A program made the translations under genes and the position numbers. Positions 1-10,748 of a stretch of DNA of 64,000 bases are shown here, piece after piece. Position 1 is the stretch's first letter, and the number at the start of each line of letters is the position of its first letter. This DNA comes from Mansonella perstans (lineage: Eukaryota; Nematoda; Chromadorea; Rhabditida; Onchocercidae), in assembly GCA_037074765.1 (NCBI GenBank), contig JBAMDO010000069.1:147501-211500 (forward strand), written 5' to 3'. The notes beneath the pieces are model-generated. The model was not told the origin of the DNA. It searched no databases and was given only the letters and a program-made list of their open reading frames with translations.

Positions 1-694
1 TTCATTTTCTCGTTCTTGTTCTTTTGCCCTGTTATTGAAGAAAATAATTGATTTGTGAAAATGAAAAAATGAAATAAACATGAAAATAACAATGATAACT
101 TTCTAATCTTGATATTAACTCACCATTAGTTCAGTAGACAACGATAAATGACTTAGACAAGCAAATAGAAAGCAGCTGCAGTCATTAGTATTTGATGCTA
201 ATTGATGAAAAGCAGCAAAAAATGCAAGTAATAATTTTTGCTAACATTTATCTTAACTTGTCTGAAAATGTCGCCTTGCAAAAGTATTAATTATCTTGTA
301 ACTTCCCACCTTGCGAAAGTATTAATTATCTTGTAACTGTGATCCATTCATTTTTTGCTTTCATCACAATTGATTGATTAATTTTTAGCTATTGTCAGAT
401 ATCTTTTCCCAATGATACTATTCAACTAATATTTCTTTTCAAACATTTTTTTCTTATGCATTACTCCTATCGTATTTGAAGCAAAAAATCCAACGTTACA
501 GCTCATACTAAGCATTTCGTACAAAGCATAATTTTAAGTGTAAAGTACTTGCTAATTAAAATATCCAAAATTTTTTCAACAAAACAAAATTCCATGAAAA
601 AGTTTTTGTTCAATGAAATTTTTGCGAATCTAACGCAAATCATGATTTTACGTACGTCTGTTCTCAAATAATTTAATAATAAGAGTGAAAAGAA
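1..694. other. Downstream flank of the FAM161-like gene, no gene seen
   Basis: AT-rich sequence downstream of the stop codon of the minus-strand FAM161-like gene. It holds a two-copy direct repeat of about 35 bases at 274-343. I see no coding exon with paired splice sites and no RNA gene. Confidence 0.5.
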
Positions 695-3600
695 TTAAGC
701 ATACTTCTTCGCTTTCAGTCTACGTTGAATATCACGTGTTGTAGTAATTTCGGTTGCCAATTTTTGCTTCAGTTTTATGCGTGCCAATTCACATTCTGTT
801 CTCATTAATTCCCAATATTTCCGATAACAATTCCGTTCATCATCCATTTTCTGCATGCGGACTCTTCAAAGAAATAAAATCTTTCGACATGATCATTTAT
901 AGTTGCAATAATTATTTTTATTACTATCATTAATGGCTTGATTGGATCAGATCAGTTGCAAATGATCGAAGATCGATAATTTTAGATTCTTCGTTCTTCA
1001 TAATAATTCAATAAGATACTTTCTTTAAAATTAAAAAAAAAATAATAATAGAAAAATATAAAAATAAAAAATGCTGCAGGACGAAGAAGCACAGCGGCGT
1101 GGAGTGAGTACTTATTACTTATAAATGACAAATGAAAATATCACATACGTTTGTAAAGTTAAGTGATCGTACGTAATATACAAAAAATAGCACGTGTAGT
1201 AGGTTGGATGTCAGTATGTCATTTATATGTATTAACAATAAAACTATTATCCGATAAAGCAATCCTAACTTAAAATTTTGCAAACTTTGGTTAAATTTCC
1301 TTAAAATTTTTAAACTTTGGCTAAACTTCCGCAATATTTCTTTTGTTTTGATTTGGAATATACAAGTACCTATTAGCTTCACTACGTAATAAGGATGCGT
1401 GATTGAGACGAATTCTAGGTCCGTTATATTCTCGTAAATTACCCGTTGAATAGCTACGACGATGTATTCTTGGCAGCGAATTCTCATGATCGCACTTGAA
1501 ATTGTGATTTGAAAGAAAGAATATCAAAACAGAGTTTAATGATTTTAAAAAATTAAAGTGCAATATAAAAGTGTCAGAAAAACGTAATCGAATCAAAATC
1601 TTCATGAAAAACAGAAGCACAATCATCACATAATTTAAAATCTTGTTCCAATTTATTAAAGGAAAAATAAATGAATTATAATATTACATTTCGAGCATAC
1701 AATCAAATCATATGATTTTTAACTGATTGATTTCAAAATAAAACGAAAAAAAAAACAAACTTTATGATTATTTTTTCGTTGTTCGATTTGAAAGCAAAAT
1801 GGTGACACAATAGTTATAGGACGGCTTGCTGTCGCTTTTTCTAATTTATTTAATAATTTTTCATGTAATTTTTTGAAATCCGGGACCTAAAAGAAGGTAA
1901 ATGTTGAGAAGTGAAAAGTTGATAAATGTGATTAAAGTGGTCTAAGGTATTACTGTAAGAACCAAAGCACCAATAATACACAACAGTTATTTATGACAAA
2001 ATGAAGTCAGATCTGTTTTGGATGATGGCAAGTGGTGGTAAAAAAAGTAATGAGTTCAAAATTTCTCTTGGGTACTAGCTTTCTCACTCAAAAGAGATGG
2101 CTTAAAAATTTCATAAGAAGTAATCAATTTATGCTATTTACAAATTTCGTTGCATGATTTTTATATTCTTAATTTTCTACAGTTAATCGATTCTATCTAA
2201 AATTGAGTGGTTGCCAAAAACCTTCAAAAAATAGTCGCAAATTGCTTTTGAATTCATTAATTACTATTAAAGAAATACAAAAATTAAAACGTACAGCTCG
2301 TGAATAGCAAACTTTTCCTTTTGGTTTTTGATCCATGCAATATTTTTTGTGTCGAAGATGATGCTGTATTTTTGACTGTATTGCATGTTTCTAGAATTAA
2401 AGCATTTATTTAATTGGAGCGAAACATTTAGTCATTCAATTTCAATTCTCAATTACTTGAAGTAATTTGACGAAATCATGATAAAAAGATTTAAATTGCT
2501 GTATTAAACTGTAGATGATCAATATGTTTCTGTGCATTGCTGTATTAAATGCTAATGCCTGAATACTTGGCATGGAATAATGAAATAGAATCTCGATTCT
2601 ATTTTGTGATTTACTAATCTGAGATAATACTTAAGTGGGAGACGTAGAAATTCGTATCGCTCTTAAGGGACGTAGCTAGACGTACGATTGCGATTGATTT
2701 CAAACTTTTTTCTGGCTTCCTTTTTTTAAAAAAACCATTCCCTTAAACAATCGATAATTATATCTTGGAATGGAAAAATGAAGAATGACCTCAAGTCCTG
2801 GTGGTGCTCGGCTTGTTCGAATTAATTCAGCTGCACGTTCAATCTTTCGATTTGCCCTTTTAGATGCTTCAATCTCGTGCTTGTATGGTTGCATGTAGAC
2901 GCTGAGTGGAACATCTTTTGCTTTAAAAACTTCAGGTTTGCTCCATTCGAGTGCCTCAGCACTGATACATCGTCGTAGGTGGTGGTAATTTCCCGATTCA
3001 TATTTCGCTGTCCTTCGTGGAAACCGCACTTTTTGGAGCATTGCTTTTTGATACCGGTTCTGACGGGCCTAAATTGGCAGGTTTTTTCTAGATTATAGAT
3101 ATACTGAAACCATCATTTATCTTATTTTGGTGATATTCTTCAACCAAAATTACAATGACAGCTCATTTGTTTCGAACTGATAAAAAACTTGACTACACTG
3201 AAACTATCCTTACAAAACAGAAACAATAAATCAGTTCACTGATCCATTTTGATATATAATGACAATATATATATATACATCATGTAGAACGATGAACTAA
3301 TTTATAATTAAATCAAAAAAAAACAAATACCTGTTCTTCCTTTTCACATAAGCGTTGATAACGTGGCTCATACATGGATTGTGGTACCTGTCGTGCTCTA
3401 TTCCTGCATTTAAGTAAGTTTCCTTAACTAGCACTTTCTATTGATAGTCTCTATGGCTCTTGACCAAATAGGAAATTCCTGGGCATTTTAAAAAAGGAAA
3501 AGAGCTAACAAAATCTTTTAAAATATCTACCGAAGATGTGCTATTTTTTCCCTTTCTTCCATTTCTTCAATTCTCTTCTTTTCCATTAATTCATTTGCAA

Positions 3601-5988
3601 ATCGCCGCGAACAAGTTGTTCGAATAGATTTGATATTTCTTCAAAATGTAAATAAACAAAGCAAAAAAACTTTCCTCTGTTTTTTTTTTCGCTATCTTTC
3701 AGAAAAATAATTAACATTTAGTCAGAATTTCCCTAAAATGAGAAAAAGACAAAGAGAAATGCAGAAGTTTTACATAAAACGACTGTTGTGAAGTAAATTA
3801 ATTACCTTAATTGTAACTTTTTGATATTACTAATTTTATTAGGAAATTGTGGTGGCAACCATTCATATTCAAATCTTCTTCTTTCAAACAACACATGTTT
3901 TTGAGTTTGCACTGATCGTGTAGCCTCATTATAAGCAATACTGGCATTCTTCATGTCATTTGCATGAGCAGAATTGCATGAATTGGATGAAACTGTAATT
4001 GTATAATGACTGTCATATATATTGTTATATATATGTCATATATACTGTACACTGGCAAGTGAGCATGTATGACAAGTGGATGAAAGCATGAAAAATTCAG
4101 TAATATAAGTGCATATATAAATAACTTGCAAGCACACAATCGCACAAATATAAACGAATAAAATAATTAATATAAGTCTATAACAAGTTAATGGTTATTT
4201 AAGTAATATAGTTATATGAAATTGCACATTAAAAAATGACACAGTCATATAAGAAATAGCAGTGCAATAAGGTACCGTTGTAAATTAAGCGTGGAGTGTA
4301 ATCATAATAACAAATAATTACGGGCAATATAGTAAAATATAATATTCGATATATTGTTATAGCAATAATCTCATTTCAATTTGTTCCGAATTCATTGTTT
4401 TTTTCTTTTTTTTACATTTTCTTTCTCTCTTGAAATGATTTATTATTCATAATTAATTATTCCTACGTGTAGAATTCAGGATTTAAATAAAACGATCCAA
4501 ATTGAGAAAAAAACATTCGTACTTGTTTTCCATTCCTTTTTAAAACCACTGTTAAAATTATTGTCCCTCTCTCTTTCTTTCTTTCTTTTTCAGCAATCCT
4601 TTTCTCCTTTTTTTCTAAGCACTAATATTTCGTTATGAAAATTCAACTGTATTTCTAAAATAGTTTAATTCCATGAAATGAATAATAGATGTAGAATAGC
4701 TTTGGAAAATTCTCAGATATTTAAGGCGATGAAAAATTGCAAATCGCACCACAATAATGCTGGTCAATTGTATCAGCATGGCAAATTCTTGTTGAAGCAA
4801 CAGATTTGGATGATGAGAAAGTCATTTCATACATTTTGTCAACTACCGCAAATGTCTTTTTGTGCTTTTGTCGCACACACATCAAATACATCATAAAATT
4901 AGGGTCATGTAAACGATTTCTATCCTGAAACGATTAAGTTCTATTTTTCTCTGTTCTTTCCGCTCCACCGTTTTTTATTATCAAAAGTTTTAGTCAGTAA
5001 TCTTTATCCATTAATAATTTCAACCTATCTATTAATTGTCTAATTTTGTGTGGCAGCTGTATTTGTGTGACATCTGATTTGACATGTGGCATGCAATGCC
5101 AGTTTATTTCATGTAGATGAAAGAAAAAATCCAATTAATACCTAATTTGCATACTAGGACTTATAAATAGTCTGAAATTTATTGGTGGAAGACAAATGTA
5201 ATCTTCTAAGACAAAAATATGGACAAACAAATAAGTGACCTTTAAAACGATATCCAAGAATTGATCAGTTGCATTTAGAGCCCGCTCCATTTCTTCCATC
5301 ATTGCTTATATTGTATCACTGAGATTAACTTACAAAAATCTTTGCCCCAAAAATGATGTGAAAAGTTGCGCAAAAAGTTAAGGACGATTTGAAAATGATT
5401 GCTTTTGAACGCACGTAAAGCATAAAATCATTAGAACAAACGGAATATGTTTGAACTGCATAAAAAGAGCACATAGTCTTTCAATCTTTCTAGACTTACT
5501 GCCAAAAGACTCTGGGCTTTAAACATATCATTTAGAGCATAGTTGGAGATCTGCAAGAATTACTTGTCGTTAATGATTGTAAATAAGCCTATTCGTCGCT
5601 GAATTTCGTTTTTCCAATTCGAAATTGATTGGCAAAAGTAGAAAGCTATTCAATTTTGACAGTGAAAGAAAGGTCCAAATTTAAGGTACAAAGTTTTATC
5701 TTTATCATTTGGCTTAAGCAAAGAAAGCACACGCACTAATTACAAATATGCCTATTGTAATAAAAATAAAATAATTAAGGTTACATAGGGCCTTCATATA
5801 AGCATATATATGTAGGTATAATTTGCAGTTAATTGAAATATAATAGCAAAAAGGGAAACTGCTATTGGGATGCGGTTGCCGTGGTGACTGACCATTAGTG
5901 TTATAGAATTGTGTTGATTTCCGTAGAGATTTTTCCAGCCTTTTCAAGTATTCATTCTTTTTTCGAATGAAAAATGAGTTTTCTCGTC
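695..5988 (-). CDS. FAM161-like (UPF0564) microtubule/ciliary protein, 5' end unresolved
   Basis: Minus-strand gene. Phase-consistent exons, 5' to 3': 3992-3806, 3638-3531, 3403-3331, 3068-2790, 1494-1370 and 863-695 (stop 697-695). Two likely upstream exons are 5988-5893 and 5304-5240. They join each other in phase, but the join to 3992 needs another exon that I did not find, and the true start is not located. The protein is charged and helical. It carries two copies of a pattern ending in VP.S(M/V)Y.P.Y, followed by basic helices (ARQVPQSMYEPRYQRL and FKAKDVPLSVYMQPYKHEI), then RKIERAAELIRTSRAPPGLE and a PRIRLNHASLLRSEANR segment. This order matches the UPF0564 domain of FAM161A/B, known in vertebrates as centrosomal/ciliary microtubule-binding proteins. 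Function in a worm (sensory cilia or other microtubules) is inference. The family call rests on remembered motif order, not an alignment. Confidence 0.75.
1495..2789. other. Intron of the FAM161-like gene
   Basis: Intron between two phase-0 exons. It contains one short plus-strand ORF at 2001-2078 that looks somewhat codon-like; see findings. Nothing else is recognisable. Confidence 0.5.
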
Positions 5989-6254
5989 CTTAAAAATAAA
6001 ACATAATTATTTCTTTGAAAAAGAAGAAATATATGATTAATTGGATATCATATAGATTAAGACATTTCATTTAGTTTCTTGAAGCGACGAATACTGCAAG
6101 AAGTGTTCTAAAAACTAAAGATTACAATAACCACTCAAATTACCATAAATAGCATAGTCCACTCGAAAATTAAAACATTATCAATTATTTTCAAGTAAAA
6201 AAGGAATATTCGGCTACTGTATTAAATAATGCTGTTAAAAATGTCAACTATTAG

Positions 6255-6465
6255 CACAAAATTTTTTCGTCTCTTCTTATCATTTTCTTCATCAATGATC
6301 ATATTAAAATTTAACTGCTATTTTCAAGCCTCTGAGAAATTTTTAATTCATGCTTTAAAATTCAAACAAGTAAAAAATATTAGGATTATCAGCATAAGAT
6401 TTTTTTCGTCCAATTCTCATCATTTTCTTCATAAATGATATTAAAATTTAACTACCATTTTTAAG
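6255..6465. repeat. Two diverged direct copies of a block of about 70 bases
   Basis: The stretch 6255-6335 recurs in altered form at 6395-6465. Both share TTTTTTCGTC, a CATCATTTTCTTCAT-like segment and a following ATTAAAATTTAACT segment. An ancient local duplication is the simplest reading. Confidence 0.6.
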
Positions 6466-7317
6466 TATAATAATTTCAAGTACAAATTTCAGAAGTACTG
6501 ATTTGCTTCATATGTAGAATACCGCATGTGATAATTAACGTATTATAAAATATTATGCACTTAATTATTCTGTTTAGTTGACATGTTTTATTTAATTAAT
6601 TCGCAATGTCGTATACAACAATTATAATTTGTCTCAGAACAAACATTCATCATAAGGTTTCATTAAGCTGACAATCTTTGAATTCTCATTGGCAATTTTT
6701 GTTCATTTGATAATTCAAACGCATTCTAATAGCAATATTTTTCTTCTACTTTCATTGTAATTAACTTTGTTTTTTTTTTTTGAAAAATTTTATCAGTGCT
6801 ATGAGGAAAAAAACGACGGAAAATTTTTTAGCAGAATTCTCTATTATACTTGTCATTGTTGCTCATGATAGCAATAATGATGATAATATGACGCGCTTAA
6901 CTAGAATTCTTCGCAGTTATTTTGAAACAAATTACAAATAATCAATTTTACGGTCGTAATATGTTAAAATAATTACTTTGTAAAATTGACCAACAAAAAT
7001 GTCCTCGAAGATATTTTAATCATTTATCACCCATTTTTTTTTTGCAATCTGTTCGTCTCTCTTCCAACCCCTTGTGTCTTTCAGCATGTACTTTCAAGAT
7101 TTCTTTTCCTTTCTCCTTCTATTTGTTACATTTTTCAACACTTTCATCGCTGAATCTCCCTTGAATACTTCACATCTCTTCGTCAAATATCTCCAATGGA
7201 TGGATCATTTATTCCTTCGCATCAGTTTGGAAATCGTATAGTTGCGGAATGTCAGCATGATTTGGATATATAATATCGTGTGATGTTAAACCATTGGAGA
7301 CATTTTCCTATCATCAT

Positions 7318-7400
7318 AATAATAATAATAATAATAATCATTATCATCATCACTGTTATCATCGTCATCACTAACTTAATCATTATCATCAACACTTCAG
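7318..7400. repeat. AAT/ATC trinucleotide microsatellite tract
   Basis: An uninterrupted run of AAT units passes into an imperfect ATC/ATT tract. Such tracts are expected to vary in length between individuals. Confidence 0.8.
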
Positions 7401-8679
7401 TCACTGCCACAATATTGTCATCATAAATAGCATTAATGATATTTATATCGTTATTCAGGTTGCAAAATGGTTGATAATCATTACGGAAATAAGTGTTCTA
7501 AAATTGTGTTGATAATCTCAACCTATCTATCCTTTCTCTCTTTTGCTGATAATCTCAACTTATCCTTTCTCTCCCACCTTGTCCATCGTTGTCCCATCAA
7601 AATTCTTCATTTCTCTCATTACCCTCTTATCACCTCCTTATTTCAACCGCCCCGTCTTCCAGATACATATTCCGCGCTCTTGCCATCAACCCCACAATTA
7701 GGTCTTTCCATGATAATTTCATTCAACCATCATCATTCTATAACCTTCATTTAATTAGTACAACTGTTGAATCCGTTCATCTTCATTTACCCACATTATC
7801 TTACCTCACTTCTTAGATTTTCATAGTTTCATAATTTTCACATATGTGGTTTTCAGTTTTGAGAAAACAGGACCCAAATTATGAAGCGTTAAGGTTTCGT
7901 TTCTTTCGAGATCTTTTCACCTTTAGAATTTCAATCATTTGTAAATTGATGATAGCTGTAGCATTTGGATCGAAATATCATCATGAAAATTAAAAATTCA
8001 TACCTTTCCATTGGTAGAATCTCATGTAATTCAAGTTTGATAATGTTGACAATATTTTTTCTTTTTTGTGGAATCGCTATAGTCAGAATGAAGTTACTGT
8101 GAAGATTGATGAAGCCTGTGAATATTACGTCTTATTGAAGCTTTTTTTGTTTCTGGTTGTAAATTTAGGCTTGCTTCATTAATTAGCAAGTTTCAATTAA
8201 AAGTTTTAACTCCAATTTGTCTGATCTGGCTAAACTCATCCAAAGTAATTTTTCGCCATTATCAATTATTTGCAATTTATTTCTAAAAAAATTAATTACG
8301 CTATTTAAAAATTAATTTCATGGGATGTATTCTTAAAGATCTTTTATTCCGATCACTTCCAATTAATCACTTCCATCTAATTCGTCGATTAATCGATAAT
8401 GATGAAGAATCTTTATGGCATTTGGCTATAAACACATTTGAGCTATATTTGTATCATATGAATCTCTGTGGAAAAAATATGTTTAATTGTTAATTTCTGT
8501 TTTCTCTCGTCAGACAATTAATCAGTGTGGTCGCTTTTTGGAACTAATACTTGATATACAAAGTAATTTTACCCATTTGCTAATTGTACAAAGTAACTTG
8601 ACCATTTGGTAACTATACAAATTAATGAGTGCCATACTAAATTTATTGTGCGATTGATCTATAATTGATTGATCTAATT

Positions 8680-8711
8680 AAAATTTGACCTTTGGGCAAA
8701 GGTCAAATTTT
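8680..8711. repeat. Perfect 15-base inverted repeat with a 2-base centre
   Basis: The left arm AAAATTTGACCTTTG (8680-8694) is the exact reverse complement of the right arm CAAAGGTCAAATTTT (8697-8711), with GG between. It carries two AGGTCA nuclear-receptor half-sites in everted orientation with an 8-base spacer. On the right, TGGGCA-A-AGGTCA also resembles a DR1 element. Regulatory use is inference. A small mobile-element end or chance palindrome are alternatives. Confidence 0.6.
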
Positions 8712-10638
8712 CTTTGCTTCTCATGAACGACCGCTTTTTTATTCTATCTGATCTGAACTTGCTTTTAAAACAGTTTGGAAAGGAAAAATAACTGATGAAA
8801 ATGTTTAAGGAAATCCTTTTTTCGCTGAAAATCCTTTTTTTCGCCTTTTCTAATATAAAAAAGCAAAGAAAAGATGAAGTATAGTCACTGAATGATTCAT
8901 TTTACTGATTAGAATGAAATGGAAATGATTAATCACTTTGTTTTCATTTTGAATTTCGAACTTCTAAATTAATTGCTACAGAAAAGCAACAAAGGCGAGA
9001 AAACAATAAAAACTGAAATTAAATTTCCATACAAACAATGCTGTCAATCATTTCTAATTTATTTCCACACATTCATTTGAAATAAAATAATTTCAGATAC
9101 CTTTCTCTTTTTCTTTCCATTGCAGAGATGATTTGTTTGTTGTGTTTTGTATGAAAAATGACTAGAACTTGTTTTATTGTTTGTCATTACTAAAGTTTTC
9201 CCGTGCATTGCTCACAGCAATTCCATATTTCATTCATAAAGTTCGAATATTCAGCAGCTACTCTCAATATGATAATCTATCATTTTCATATTTGTATTTG
9301 AATTTTAAATCAGTACTCAAATTCAGTATCTCTTCACTGCAATGTTACTATCATCGCACCTGAAAACCATTCATAAGTTATGGAATAATTTTGATAAAAA
9401 TTTTTGCACTTCTAGAATATTATTAGTATCATTAAATTCTCGGCAAACATTTTCATCAAATATTTTAAACCAGAAATTCTAGTATTTCGCGGATGTTAAT
9501 CACAGTGCAGCAAATAACAATGTTCCATGATCCTTTTTTCTTCATCCTCCGCCTTTTGTCACCACTTTTTAAATTGTTATTAAATATCACTATAATTATT
9601 GTTGCACATATTGAATATCACTATAATTATTTTTGCACCAAATTTTTCTCAATAAAATTTTTTTTTTGCAATAAAGTTATATCACTAAATAGATCAATGA
9701 GTCAATTTGTTGTCATTTGTCTCCCGCATTTTTAAATAAACACAATTTTTCCTTTTTAAAATTTTCCACAAATTTATTTCGAAAATTGTTATTAGTATTC
9801 ACAAACATATTGCTATTATCATTGTTATAACACTTAATTCAAATCATTTAAAAAAATTTTCATATGAAATTTAAATTACTGCTTAATTTGGATTGCAAGT
9901 TCAACAAAAATGCTTTGTATCAAAATTGATTTGAACTGATTTTTACGTCTAATTTAGTCGGGCTTGCTATTGTTGATTATCATTATTACTGAGTAGGAAA
10001 CAACAGATTCTTTTTCATAGAAGAAAATAGAAAATTGGAATTAAACTGTAATTCAGCACTAAGGATTTTTAAGCGAAAGTAAATAAAATTCGAAAGTAAG
10101 TCAAATACGAAGTAAATCAAATTTCATCCACACTTTAACTTTTTCTTTTGTGCAAGGATTTTTTTCCCTCAAAACAGCACATTTAAAATTTGTTTGCTTA
10201 GTTCTGTTTGTCAAAAATTTTAACGCCTAGAAATGCATTGCTATTCACGATTCAATGGCAACATCAATAATAGGACTATTTACCTCATTCGTTATCATTA
10301 TTAATTAATGTCTAAACTAGTAAGCTCTTAATTTGCACAATCTTCCTAATGAAATGAATTTTAAACTATTTGGTTTCATGCCGTATTTCTCATTTCAGCC
10401 ATGAATTTTCCAGCCAAGTTGTTCGAAGTTTCTTTCATCTAAGCGACACCATCCGCCTGGCAATCACGTTTTATTATTTATTACAAACTTTTCATTTACA
10501 AAAGCACTGCAATTAGCGACACATTCATTTTGCAATTTAACTCCTTAATTTTATTGCCTACTCGTTTTCATTTTTTCCATTGTCAGAAAAGAATTAATTT
10601 TCACTTAATTTTTATCGCTCACATTTCCCCTTACCTTT

Positions 10639-10748
10639 GCTACGACCATACCACGTTGGAATCACGGCTATCTTGTTCGATCTGTCAAGTTAAGCAACGC
10701 TTGACCTAAGGTTAGTTGCTTGGATCGGAGATGTCCTGGAATGTGGTT
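10639..10748 (+). pseudogene. Degenerate, 3'-truncated 5S rRNA gene copy
   Basis: About 110 bases track the eukaryotic 5S rRNA in order. They begin GCTACGACCATACCACGTTG, then show a GTTCGATCTGTCAAGTTAAG-type centre, AAGCAACGCTTGACC in the internal promoter box A region, and TTGGATCGGAGATGTCCTGG matching the box C region. Typical 5S reads GGAGAC.GCCTGG followed by a GAATAC-type block and a 3' end pairing with the 5' end. Here the box is altered and the closing 3' stem is not recognisable, so I call it a pseudogene. In filarial worms 5S genes often lie beside the spliced-leader RNA gene. I found no spliced-leader sequence within about 1 kb. Confidence 0.75.

Noticed and set aside
7197..7273. 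Short ATG-started frame MDGSFIPSHQFGNR and onward
   Set aside because: 25 codons, no splice signals and no conservation data; cannot be separated from chance.
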